From contig NZ_BDAX01000018.1 in the NCBI RefSeq assembly GCF_001612665.1, positions 124,001 to 188,000 on the forward strand: DNA of 64,000 nt, given 5' to 3'. This document shows positions 26,556-33,989 of this stretch, piece after piece (position 1 is the stretch's first letter; every line of letters starts with the position of its first letter). The notes beneath the pieces are model-generated. The model was not told where the DNA came from, did no database searches, and was given only the letters and a program-made list of their open reading frames with translations. A program made the position numbers and the translations under genes. This DNA comes from Nocardia alba NBRC 108234 (lineage in GTDB: Bacteria; Actinomycetota; Actinomycetes; Mycobacteriales; Mycobacteriaceae).

Positions 26556-27275
26556 ATGTTGCGAATCATCCGGAGAGTGAGTTACGCCGTCTCAGCGCTG
26601 GCCATTCTGTCGCAGCCGACCGCGCATGCCGATAACATCATTCTGCCGCCACACGAGAAGACTTTCGAGTCGAGTATGGGCAGTTTTACCGTCGGCACAC
26701 ACGACGAGGTCATCTATCGAATCGCACCGTTGAACATCACGCCCACCAGCCGTGAGGCCTTGGTTTCCACTGTCGCGTACGCCCGGCTCGACGGGCAGGC
26801 CGAGGGCGTGCTCAAGACCGGATACTCCGTGGGCTGTCCCGCCAGGCTCGGTGCCGTGCTGCCCGGCATCGATCCCACCACGGAATTCGACCTCGAGGGG
26901 CCGCAGCAGAACTACGCGACGGAGCAGGCGCAGTCGTCGACGGTCGAGCGGGCGAGTTCCGGCGAGACGGTGGAGTCCCAGACTCAGGAGTCCGGGCAGG
27001 TGCAGGAGTTCAACGGCGTCACCCCCGCCATCGCGGTCGACCCGGGCCTTTTCGTGGAATTGGAACTGCAGCCCGGTGACATCACCAACGTCGATATCGG
27101 GGAGGGCAAGCCGCTCATCCCGGGCAAGACCGTGCAGATCGTGACCCGCGATTTCCACATCAAAGTCGACAACTGCGTCGGCCCGGCCACGATCCGCCAA
27201 TACACCTACGTGCTGACCAGAACACCCGAGGTCGACGACAGCGGAGCGGTGTTCGGCGAGCCCGCCGTGCTGTAG
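26556..27275 (+). CDS. MspA-family mycomembrane porin
   Basis: 239 residues from ATG 26556. N-terminal signal peptide MLRIIRRVSYAVSALAILSQ..., cleaved after AHA. The mature part carries the MspA pattern: GSFTVGTHDEVIYRIAPLN, ALVSTVAYARLDG, LKTGYSVGCPARLG and, near the end, FHIKVDNCVGPATIRQYTYV. Two Cys residues (in SVGC and DNCVG) are conserved in Nocardia-type homologues rather than in MspA itself. MspA porins form octameric channels for small hydrophilic solutes across the mycolate outer membrane, which marks the host as a mycolic-acid bacterium. Its place directly after LLM genes suggests a possible outer-membrane entry route for their substrates; no operon link is seen (196-base gap). Confidence 0.87.
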   Translation: MLRIIRRVSYAVSALAILSQPTAHADNIILPPHEKTFESSMGSFTVGTHDEVIYRIAPLNITPTSREALVSTVAYARLDGQAEGVLKTGYSVGCPARLGAVLPGIDPTTEFDLEGPQQNYATEQAQSSTVERASSGETVESQTQESGQVQEFNGVTPAIAVDPGLFVELELQPGDITNVDIGEGKPLIPGKTVQIVTRDFHIKVDNCVGPATIRQYTYVLTRTPEVDDSGAVFGEPAVL

Positions 27276-27294
27276 CGAGTCCCGCACGGTCGGC

Positions 27295-28017
27295 TCAATG
27301 CTTGCGGGCGCTCCTCGCGCGCACACGCTGGATCGATGCGGTCCACAGCAGTTGCACCGTGGGCAGGATCTGGTGCAGTTGGACGGACTCCTTGCCCAGC
27401 TGTTTGGTCGCCCGCGCCTTGGCGGCGGCCGATGCCTTGGACACATGGCCGGAATCGAAGGGCGGCTGGGGATCGTATTCGATCACCAGCTGAATGGCCT
27501 CGGCCTGTGCCCGGCCGGCGAGTTCACCGACCAACCACAGTCCCAGGTCGATACCGGCGGATACCCCGGCCGCCGTGACGATCTTGCCCTCGTGCACGAT
27601 CCGCTCGTCGCCGACGGGGTCGACGCCGAAGGGCCGCAGGGCGGGCAGCATCAGCCAGTGCGAGGTGGCGCGGCGACCGTCGAGCAGGCCCGCGGCGGCC
27701 AGGATCAGCGAGCCCGAGCACACCGATGCCGTCCAGGTCGAGGTCGCGTGGACGCGGCGCACCCAGTCGAGCAGCTTCTCGTCACGCGCGTGTTCCATCG
27801 ATGTCATGCCGCCGGGCACCAGGAGAAGGTCAGGCGAGGGGGTTTCGTCGAACGAGTGCGTGGCGCCGACCAGCAGCACACCCGAATCGGCCACGATCGG
27901 GCCGGGCTCGTGCCAGACGAAACGAATCTCGGCATCGGGTAGCCGCTGTAAGACCTCGTAGGGGCCGATACTGTCCAGGGCGGTGAATCCCGGGTACACC
28001 ACGATCGCGATCTGCAC
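27295..28017 (-). CDS. DJ-1/PfpI (GATase1-like) family protein
   Basis: 240 residues. GTG 28015-28017 is chosen because GAGGAG lies six bases upstream and the protein then starts MQIAIVVYPGFTALDSIGPYEVL, the canonical first strand of this fold. The nucleophile elbow is ASVCSGSLILAAAGLLDG; RATSHWLM is the partner His region. The C-terminal 60 residues are helical and Lys/Arg-rich with no HTH, so it is not an AraC regulator. Family members include isocyanide hydratase and other amidase-like enzymes. It is 16 bases downstream of the GlxA-type regulator and probably in its operon. Confidence 0.83.
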   Translation of the reverse strand: MQIAIVVYPGFTALDSIGPYEVLQRLPDAEIRFVWHEPGPIVADSGVLLVGATHSFDETPSPDLLLVPGGMTSMEHARDEKLLDWVRRVHATSTWTASVCSGSLILAAAGLLDGRRATSHWLMLPALRPFGVDPVGDERIVHEGKIVTAAGVSAGIDLGLWLVGELAGRAQAEAIQLVIEYDPQPPFDSGHVSKASAAAKARATKQLGKESVQLHQILPTVQLLWTASIQRVRARSARKH

Positions 28018-28033
28018 TGGTCGCTCCTCTGTC

Positions 28034-29017
28034 TCAGGCGAAGGACTTGCGGTACCGGTCGGGTGAAATACCCAACCGGCGAACGAAATTCCGCCGAAGC
28101 GACTCGGCGCTGCCGAATCCGCACCGAGCGGCGATGACGGTGATGGTGTCGTCGGTCTCCTCGAGTTGGCGCCGCGCCGCCTCGGTGCGAATCCGCTCCA
28201 CGTAGGCGCCCGGCGCCTCGCCCACCTCATCGGTGAACAACCGGGTGAAGTGCCGCGGGCTCATCGCGGCCCGCCGGGCGAGTGCGGAAACACTGTGCGC
28301 GCCACCGGGTTCGGACTCGATCGCCGCCTGCGCAGCGCGAATGGGCGCGCGCTTGGCGCGTGGCATCCAGACGGGCGCGGCGAACTGCGTCTGCCCGCCC
28401 GGACGGCGCAGATACAGCACGAGCCAGCGGGCGACAGTCTGGGCGGCCTCGGTTCCGTGATCGTCCTCGACCAGCGACAGGGCCAGGTCGATGCCTGCGG
28501 TGACCCCGGCCGCGGTCCACACGCCCTCGGCGCTGCGAACGAAGATCGGGTCGGGATCGACGGTGACCGAAGGGAATTCGCGGGCGAGCCGTGCAGCGAA
28601 GGCCCAGTGGGTGGTGGCGACACACCCATCGATCAGGCCGGCCTGGGCGGCCAGAAACGCTCCGGTGCACACGCTGACGACCCGGCGGGCGTGCTCGGCG
28701 GCGATCCTGATCCAGCCGACCAGGTCGGCATCGCCGCGCACCTCGTCGACCCCGATGCCGCCGGGCAGCACGAGCGTGTCGATCGGGTCGCGAGGGTCGG
28801 GCAGTGGCAAGGCGACGAGCGCGAGCCCGGTATCGGTCGTGGCAGGTTCACCGCCACGCGTGACGACGCTGACGGTATAGCCGTCCTCGGCGCGACCCCG
28901 TCTGGTCAGGTAGTGGTTGGCCGTGCTGAACACCTCGTGCGGACCGACCAGATCCAGCGCTTGGACTCCCGTGTACCCGAGAACAACGACTGACCTCACG
29001 ATTCCAGTGTTGCGCAT
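28034..29017 (-). CDS. GlxA-type transcriptional regulator (DJ-1 domain plus AraC HTH)
   Basis: 327 residues. Residues about 8-190 form a DJ-1/GATase1-like sensor: VVVLGYTGVQALDLVGPHEVF, TLVLPGGIG and VVSVCTGAFLAAQAGLIDG. Residues about 225-325 form an AraC HTH pair: HSVSALARRAAMSPRHFTRLFTDEVGEAPGAYVERIR, then ITVIAARCGFGSAESLRRNFVRRLGISPDRYRKSF. ATG 29015-29017 follows GGGATA, a weak ribosome site. Such regulators often control a paralogous DJ-1 enzyme encoded next to them, as here. Confidence 0.9.
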   Translation of the reverse strand: MRNTGIVRSVVVLGYTGVQALDLVGPHEVFSTANHYLTRRGRAEDGYTVSVVTRGGEPATTDTGLALVALPLPDPRDPIDTLVLPGGIGVDEVRGDADLVGWIRIAAEHARRVVSVCTGAFLAAQAGLIDGCVATTHWAFAARLAREFPSVTVDPDPIFVRSAEGVWTAAGVTAGIDLALSLVEDDHGTEAAQTVARWLVLYLRRPGGQTQFAAPVWMPRAKRAPIRAAQAAIESEPGGAHSVSALARRAAMSPRHFTRLFTDEVGEAPGAYVERIRTEAARRQLEETDDTITVIAARCGFGSAESLRRNFVRRLGISPDRYRKSFA

Positions 29018-29143
29018 TATCCCGGCGCGTAAAGGCCATGACCCCCACAGATCAGGACATGGACGCCACTCAGTGCTGCGCTGCCACCGACACCGGCCCT
29101 GCCGACCCGACACCGAGAACAGCCGCGCCAATCGTCGCGAACG

Positions 29144-29177
29144 CGATACGCCGGCTCCGCGAGGAGCCGGCGTATCG
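29144..29177. terminator. Terminator hairpin, 15-base perfect stem with GCGA tetraloop
   Basis: Arms 29144-29158 and 29163-29177 are perfectly complementary around GCGA, a stable GNRA loop. It lies 28 bases past the stop of the secreted-protein gene 29206-29607 on the minus strand and upstream of the GlxA gene, which it would insulate. Confidence 0.85.
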
Positions 29178-29205
29178 ACAGTCCAGCGGCGTCGCGAACG
29201 ACTGG

Positions 29206-29607
29206 CTACATGGCATGCGCGCTTGCGTAGCCGTAGGTCGAGCGGTCCTCGTCGCGGGCGACCAGTTTGCCGTTCACGTACACCGCGGCGTAGGCGTAGC
29301 GGGCTTCGGGATGCGCGATCGCCGACCAGATGTACGACTTCTTGACGAAGAACGCGTCGACATTGCGACACCACCGGTCACCCTCCATGGGATCGGTCAG
29401 CGTCACCACCTCGTCGCGTTTGCCGAGGGCGTCGTAGTAGGTGATCTCGTTGTCCGCCTGCACGTCCGAGCAGAAGACGTAGCGGACGTTGCCGTAGGCG
29501 GGGACCTCGGCGGCAGCGGCGACACCGGCTCCCGCGACGACGGCCCCGGCTAGCGCGCCCCCGGCTCCGATCATCGCGACAGTGCGTCGGAGAGCAGACC
29601 GTGTCAT
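29206..29607 (-). CDS. Small secreted protein of unknown function (133 aa)
   Basis: ATG 29605-29607 after AAAGGA. Residues 1-33 form a Sec signal peptide (TRSALRRTVAMIGAGGALAGAVVAGAGVAAAA). The mature part, about 100 residues, has VRYVFCSDVQADNEITYYDALGKRDEVV, two cysteines that could form a disulfide, and alternating strands ending YAAVYVNGKLVARDEDRSTYGYASAHAM. The pattern of an Ig-like beta sandwich recalls MmpS-type or other small exported actinobacterial proteins, but I do not recognise the family with confidence. Monocistronic, with its own strong terminator. Confidence 0.75.
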   Translation of the reverse strand: MTRSALRRTVAMIGAGGALAGAVVAGAGVAAAAEVPAYGNVRYVFCSDVQADNEITYYDALGKRDEVVTLTDPMEGDRWCRNVDAFFVKKSYIWSAIAHPEARYAYAAVYVNGKLVARDEDRSTYGYASAHAM

Positions 29608-29748
29608 GTCAGATTGTCCTTTCGCGAAACGATGCGCCGGGGGAATCGTCCCGTCGGCAGCAGCCCGCACGATGTATGTGAATCGAGCGAACCGAATATT
29701 GAATCACAGTGGACCGAAACCTCTTCCACGGTCCTCTCTCCGTCGGTG

Positions 29749-30432
29749 CTACGGACGAAACAGGTCCGTGTCGTGCTGTCGGGCGATCAGCCCCGAGATC
29801 GCGACCGCGGCGGTTCGGCGCACGACGTCGACGAAGTTCACCCGCATCGCCGCCAGCCCGGGATCGGCGGCGTAGGCGGCCTTCATCGCTTCGGCGGGGT
29901 GGCTGCACGGCCACGCGGCCATCGCCATCAGCAGGGTCGTCTCGATCAGTGCGCTCGCTCCGGCATCACCGAGTTCGGGCAGATCTCGGATGATCAGCGA
30001 CTGCAGGGCGCTCAGCGATCGACGGGCGGCATGTTTGTGACCGATGGCGAGGTCGGTGGAGATGTTGCGTTCGAGAACCGAGCCCTGGGCGCTGAGCAGA
30101 TCGCACAGCACCGGCCGGGCGGCCAGCGAGACAGCGAGCACGTCGGCGAGTTGGTCGCCACGCTCGGTCACCGACCCGCCGACGGGTGACATCGTGCGAT
30201 CCAGTTCGCGGATCCATTCCTGTATTTCGGTGTCGAGGAGCTCGAGCAGGATCGCTTCGCGAGACTCGAAGTAGCGCAGCACATTGGCCTTGGCCAGGCA
30301 GGCGCGACGGCTCAACGCGTTGAGGCTGAGCTCGGCTACCGGCATCTCGCGCAGCATCGCGGCCGCGGTGTCCAGGATCTGGCGCCGGCGCTGTGTGCGC
30401 TGCTCATCGGTGCGGGCTCGCTGGAAAGTCAC
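29749..30432 (-). CDS. TetR-family repressor
   Basis: 227 residues from GTG 30430-30432. N-terminal HTH, residues about 12-60: RRRQILDTAAAMLREM, ELSLNALSRRACLAKANVLRYFESREAILLELL. The rest is a helical ligand domain. There is no ribosome site before the GTG. A promoter-like TTGTCA-17-TATTCT ends six bases before it, so the transcript is probably leaderless. Divergent from the SDR gene at 30532, with three operator-like repeats between them; it very likely represses that gene and itself. Confidence 0.88.
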   Translation of the reverse strand: MTFQRARTDEQRTQRRRQILDTAAAMLREMPVAELSLNALSRRACLAKANVLRYFESREAILLELLDTEIQEWIRELDRTMSPVGGSVTERGDQLADVLAVSLAARPVLCDLLSAQGSVLERNISTDLAIGHKHAARRSLSALQSLIIRDLPELGDAGASALIETTLLMAMAAWPCSHPAEAMKAAYAADPGLAAMRVNFVDVVRRTAAVAISGLIARQHDTDLFRP

Positions 30433-30438
30433 CGTTCA

Positions 30439-30467
30439 AGAATAAAGTACCGACGGTTCGTTGACAA
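30439..30467 (-). promoter_or_regulatory. tetR promoter, leaderless
   Basis: On the minus strand, TTGTCA (30462-30467) and TATTCT (30439-30444) are separated by exactly 17 bases. The GTG start codon follows six bases later, which fits transcription starting at or near the GTG. The operator-like sequence at 30447-30457 sits in the spacer. Confidence 0.6.
30447..30457. promoter_or_regulatory. Operator-like repeat 1 (tetR side)
   Basis: GTACCGACGGT, a partial match to the two identical 15-mers further right. It occupies the spacer between the -35 and -10 of the tetR promoter, where bound repressor would block it. Confidence 0.45.
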
Positions 30468-30489
30468 CATACCGGCAGTACTTTACCGT
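30461..30489 (+). promoter_or_regulatory. SDR gene promoter
   Basis: TTGACA (30461-30466) and TACCGT (30484-30489) with a 17-base spacer. Its -35 overlaps the -35 of the divergent tetR promoter by five bases, so one repressor-occupied region controls both. Confidence 0.55.
30469..30483. promoter_or_regulatory. Operator-like repeat 2
   Basis: ATACCGGCAGTACTT lies entirely in the -35/-10 spacer of the SDR promoter. It contains the partial dyad TAC-N5-GTA. Confidence 0.6.
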
Positions 30490-30503
30490 GGGTGGCGTAC
30501 AAG

Positions 30504-30518
30504 ATACCGGCAGTACTT
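30504..30518. promoter_or_regulatory. Operator-like repeat 3
   Basis: A second exact ATACCGGCAGTACTT, 35 bases (start to start) from repeat 2 and just upstream of the AAGGAG ribosome site of the SDR gene. A second bound dimer here could cooperate or block elongation. Confidence 0.6.
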
Positions 30519-30531
30519 AAAGGAGTTCACG

Positions 30532-31446
30532 ATGTATCAGGTCCCTGACCAGCACGGAAAGATCGCCGTCGTCACCGGCGCGAACAGCGGCACCGGCAAG
30601 GAGGCCGCCAAACGCCTCGCCGGAGCCGGTGCCGAGGTCATCATGGCGGTGCGCACACCCGCCAAGGGACATGAGGCCGCTGCCGAGATCCGCGCCGCCC
30701 ATCCCGACGCCCAGGTGCGGGTCCACCGGCTCGACCTGGCCGACCTGTCGTCGGTGCGGGAGTTCACCGCGGCGCTCAGCGCCGAAGCTCGCCCGCTGGA
30801 CCTGTTGATCAACAACGCCGGGGTGATGAATGTGCCCGCGCGCACCGAAACCGTGGACGGTTTCGAGCTCCAGCTGGCCAGCAACTTCCTCGGCCCGTTC
30901 GCCCTGACCATCGGCCTGCTGCCGCTGCTGCTCGACGCGCCCGCGCCCAGGGTCGCCACGATGAGCAGCGGAACCGCCAACCGGGCGACCATCGATTTCG
31001 AGGATCTCCAGTCCGCCCGCGACTACAGCCCGTTCCGCGCCTACGCCCAGTCCAAGCTAGCGGACATGCTGATGATGACGCACCTCGCCGAACTCGCCGA
31101 ACAGCGCGGCTGGAACCTGGTCTCGGCCGGTGCGCACCCCGGCTATACCCGCACCAATTTGATGACCTCCGGCCCCAACCTCAACGGCGGCCGCCCCGGC
31201 CTGCTCGAGACGATCGCCTACAAGGCCATCCCGTCCCAGGGTCCGCAACAGGGCACCGAACCACTGCTCTACGCCGCGACCAGCCCCGGTGCGGTTTCCG
31301 GTGGCTACTACGGGCCCCGATGGGGACTGATCGGCCCGTCCAAGCATGTCACGCTGCCGCGTTCCGGCCGCGACCGAGCAAGCGCCGCGAGGCTCTGGAC
31401 CGAAGCCGAAACCCTCACCGGTGCAACAATTCCCGACCCGCGTTGA
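30532..31446 (+). CDS. Short-chain dehydrogenase/reductase (TetR-controlled)
   Basis: 304-residue Rossmann oxidoreductase. NAD(P)-binding TGANSGTGKEAAKRLA at about 17-32, NNAGVMN at about 95, catalytic Tyr-x3-Lys in YAQSKLADM. The length and GAHPGYTRTNLM phrase are those of the retinol-dehydrogenase-like SDR group found next to TetR regulators. ATG 30532 with AAGGAG seven bases upstream. Substrate unknown; induction by an aldehyde, ketone or hydrophobic toxicant sensed by the TetR is plausible. Confidence 0.88.
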   Translation: MYQVPDQHGKIAVVTGANSGTGKEAAKRLAGAGAEVIMAVRTPAKGHEAAAEIRAAHPDAQVRVHRLDLADLSSVREFTAALSAEARPLDLLINNAGVMNVPARTETVDGFELQLASNFLGPFALTIGLLPLLLDAPAPRVATMSSGTANRATIDFEDLQSARDYSPFRAYAQSKLADMLMMTHLAELAEQRGWNLVSAGAHPGYTRTNLMTSGPNLNGGRPGLLETIAYKAIPSQGPQQGTEPLLYAATSPGAVSGGYYGPRWGLIGPSKHVTLPRSGRDRASAARLWTEAETLTGATIPDPR

Positions 31447-31517
31447 CACCACCGCGCGGCCCACTCGATGCTCGCCGTGACAATTTCGGCGATCTCGCGA
31501 CACCCAGGAGTCCGGAC

Positions 31518-32195
31518 ATGAAAGTAGCGATCTTCGGCGCGAGCGGCCTGGTGGGCGACGGCTTCCTCCAGGAGAGCCTGCGCGCCCACGACGTCACCGA
31601 GGTCGTCACGATCGGACGGACCCCACCGGGGCTCACCCATCCGAAACTGCGCCACCGCACCCATAGCGACTTCACCGACTTCACCGCCCTCGGTGACGAA
31701 CTGGCCGACATCGACGCCTGTTTCTGGGCCTTGGGCGTCTCCGCGAGCCAGGTCGACGCCGCCGACTACGAACGAATCACCTACGGCTTCACCAGTGCAG
31801 CGGCCCGCCACCTCGCCACCACCCACCCCGACGCCACCTTCGTCTACGTCTCCGGCGGTGGCACCGACAGCACGGGGCAGGGCCGGAGCCGGTGGGCCCG
31901 GGTCAAAGGCCGCACCGAGAACCTGATCATCGCGACCTTCCCCAATGGATACGCCCTGCGGCCGGGCTTCGTCCTCCCCGCTCACCGCAAGCGCTCCAAC
32001 ACCGCGGCATACCGGTGGGCGGCAACCGCGGTCGCCCCGTTGACTCCCTTGCTACGGCGACTCCGCTTGGCCCCAGCCCTCCTCACCGATACCGGACAGC
32101 TGGGCCGAACCGCCCTCCATCTCGCCCGCCACGGCTGGCCCGACCATGTCCTGGAGAACCGCGCCATCACCGCCGCCGCATCATCGCGCCCCTGA
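31518..32195 (+). CDS. NAD(P)-binding Rossmann protein, short-epimerase type
   Basis: 225 residues from ATG 31518 (CAGGAG seven bases upstream). Starts MKVAIFGASGLVGDGFLQE, the GxxGxxG dinucleotide site. A second landmark is TFVYVSGGGTDSTGQG, then WARVKGRTENLI, where the Lys resembles the SDR catalytic Lys but the preceding Tyr is missing. ALRPGFVLP follows. The family contains NmrA-like and epimerase-like proteins with redox-sensing or reductase roles. It is 71 bases after the SDR gene on the same strand and may share its transcript. Confidence 0.8.
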   Translation: MKVAIFGASGLVGDGFLQESLRAHDVTEVVTIGRTPPGLTHPKLRHRTHSDFTDFTALGDELADIDACFWALGVSASQVDAADYERITYGFTSAAARHLATTHPDATFVYVSGGGTDSTGQGRSRWARVKGRTENLIIATFPNGYALRPGFVLPAHRKRSNTAAYRWAATAVAPLTPLLRRLRLAPALLTDTGQLGRTALHLARHGWPDHVLENRAITAAASSRP

Positions 32196-32241
32196 CCGCC
32201 GATCGCAGACGCTCCAGTGGGTCGTGGGCGGACCGAACGCC

Positions 32242-32925
32242 TCAGGCGGGCAGCGCGGCGCCGACTGCGGCGCCGATACCCCCGCCGACCGCGTCGCCCG
32301 CTGCGGACCCGACCTGCACGAAGGTGACTCCCACCGTGAGGCAACCGACGATCAAGCCGGCGACGGCCAAGATCCCCGCGGTGGGCGCGCCCACGGCGGC
32401 GCCGGTTCCGAGACCGCCGAGCGCGCAGCCTGCGGCGAAGCCGATCGCACCGCCCACCGCCGCACCGATGGCTCGCCCCAACTCGATGGCGCCGGGAATG
32501 TCGCGTCGGGGCGCCTCGACCGACGGACCGTCGATCGGCGCGACGCCCGCGGCCACCGGCTTTGCGGCGGGTACCGGTGACACGGGTGCGAGACCGAGCG
32601 CGGCTGATCGGGCCCGATCGGCCGTCAATCGCAGTGTGCTGTCGCTGATGTCGGCGGCGAACGGGATCGACCGACCGGCGAGCTCGAATGTCAACGGCAC
32701 CCGCAGGACCACTCTCCCGGCTGTGTCTGTGAGCTCGACAGTGTTTCCGGCATGCCGAAAACTTCCGGAACTGACGGTGGCGACCACAGTCGACCCGTCG
32801 ACGCGGGCATCCCAGTCGATCTGTGCGGCCGGAACCGCGGAGGCGGACCCGCTAGCGCTCACCAGTATTCCGAACATCGCGACGCAGGCCAGAGCCGACG
32901 CTGGTACCATTCGAATCTTACGCAT
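32242..32925 (-). CDS. Secreted protein with glycine-zipper-like C-terminus, unknown function
   Basis: 227 residues. ATG 32923-32925 with GGGAG about ten bases upstream. A Sec signal peptide runs to SASA (about residue 30). An N-terminal beta domain (AAQIDWDARVDGSTVVATVSSGSF, TVELTDTAGRVVLRVPL) is followed by a Pro/Ala linker. The last 80 residues are Gly/Ala-rich with repeated small-residue spacing (GRAIGAAVGGAIGFAAGC...GGGIGAAVGAA), which could insert in a membrane. Proteins with this layout are frequent in Nocardia and lack an assigned function. Confidence 0.75.
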   Translation of the reverse strand: MRKIRMVPASALACVAMFGILVSASGSASAVPAAQIDWDARVDGSTVVATVSSGSFRHAGNTVELTDTAGRVVLRVPLTFELAGRSIPFAADISDSTLRLTADRARSAALGLAPVSPVPAAKPVAAGVAPIDGPSVEAPRRDIPGAIELGRAIGAAVGGAIGFAAGCALGGLGTGAAVGAPTAGILAVAGLIVGCLTVGVTFVQVGSAAGDAVGGGIGAAVGAALPA

Positions 32926-33239
32926 TGTTCGCGTTCTCCCATTCAGGTGAAGATCCGACGAGACCCGGTCGAAAAGGCGCCACTCCACGCCGCGCACAGC
33001 GAAACCGAAACTGCCGCAGCGCGTACCGGTTGTCCGACGCTGACATCGTCGATGAGTCGAAGTGTAGCGGTGTTCAGTTGCGGCCGAACGGAAAAAGCAG
33101 CGCTCACCGCGGTCACCTGTGGCAACTCACATTCCGCATCGAATTCCATTGAATTCGCGCACCGAATTACCTATCGGCGCCTTCACCGGAAACTATTGTG
33201 ATGCACCACAATAGAGATGCCGAATGAACATCCCCCGCA

Positions 33240-33854
33240 TCAAGGTTTCCGGGCTCCGACCATTCGAAGTGCCAGCTCGACGTACCCCGCGGCGATGACA
33301 TCGGCGTCGGAAAACTTCATGGAAGGAAACCATCGGCTGACATCGACCCCGAGCGAGGTGATCGCCAAGGTCGCGACCCCGACATCGACGGGATCGAATT
33401 CGCCCGCCGCGGAGCCGGTTTCGATGATCTCGGAGAACACTCTCGACGTGGAACGACGGATCTCGGCGATGACGGCGAAGTGCTCGGGCGACAGCGAGCG
33501 CAGTTCGTATTGCGCCACCCGCGCGCCGGCGTGGTGTTCGGCATGCCACCCGACGTAGGCGTGCACGGTCGACATCAGGCGCTCGGTCGCCGAAGTTCCG
33601 GCGTGATCGGCGGCGGTGACGGTGTCCAGCACATCGGCGTGCCCTTCCAGGCTGATGGCGTAGAGCAGCGCTTCTTTGGTCTTGTAGTGCGGGTAGACCG
33701 CTCCGGGACTCAGGCCGATGCTCGCCGCGATCTCCCGCGTGCCCGCCGCCCCGTACCCCTTGGCGGCGAAGACCTCGATGGCCGCGGCGCGTATCCGCGC
33801 AGCCGCCTTGGAGGTACCCAGTTCACCGAGAACCGTCGATCGTGACACGTCCAC
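33240..33854 (-). CDS. TetR-family regulator
   Basis: 204 residues from GTG 33852-33854, or the GTG six bases downstream; the frame is open much further but only this part has TetR character. HTH at about 18-65: AAARIRAAAIEVFAAKGYGAAGTREIAASIGLSPGAVYPHYKTKEALLYAI. The C-terminal part is helical with HAGARVAQYELRSLSPEHFAVI, a ligand-domain pattern common in regulators of acyl-CoA metabolism. Divergent from the acyl-CoA dehydrogenase at 33990, with a clear dyad in between. Confidence 0.88.
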   Translation of the reverse strand: MDVSRSTVLGELGTSKAAARIRAAAIEVFAAKGYGAAGTREIAASIGLSPGAVYPHYKTKEALLYAISLEGHADVLDTVTAADHAGTSATERLMSTVHAYVGWHAEHHAGARVAQYELRSLSPEHFAVIAEIRRSTSRVFSEIIETGSAAGEFDPVDVGVATLAITSLGVDVSRWFPSMKFSDADVIAAGYVELALRMVGARKP

Positions 33855-33910
33855 GCGACATCCGCCTCTCGGTCCATGGGGTTGACATGTCGCCACCCTC
33901 CACGCAGGAT

Positions 33911-33941
33911 ATGCGATCGTATAGAAACTATACAAACGCAT
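33911..33941. promoter_or_regulatory. Operator dyad between tetR and acyl-CoA dehydrogenase genes
   Basis: Central perfect palindrome GTATAGAAACTATAC (33919-33933). Outer half-sites ATGCG (33911-33915) and CGCAT (33937-33941) extend the symmetry, giving a 31-base operator centred on an A-rich core. It is 57 bases upstream of the tetR start and 49 bases before the dehydrogenase ATG, well placed to repress both. Confidence 0.65.
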
Positions 33942-33989
33942 AGTTGAGCATGTCACCTGTCCCGTCCCGGCACACCCCGAGGAAATGTC

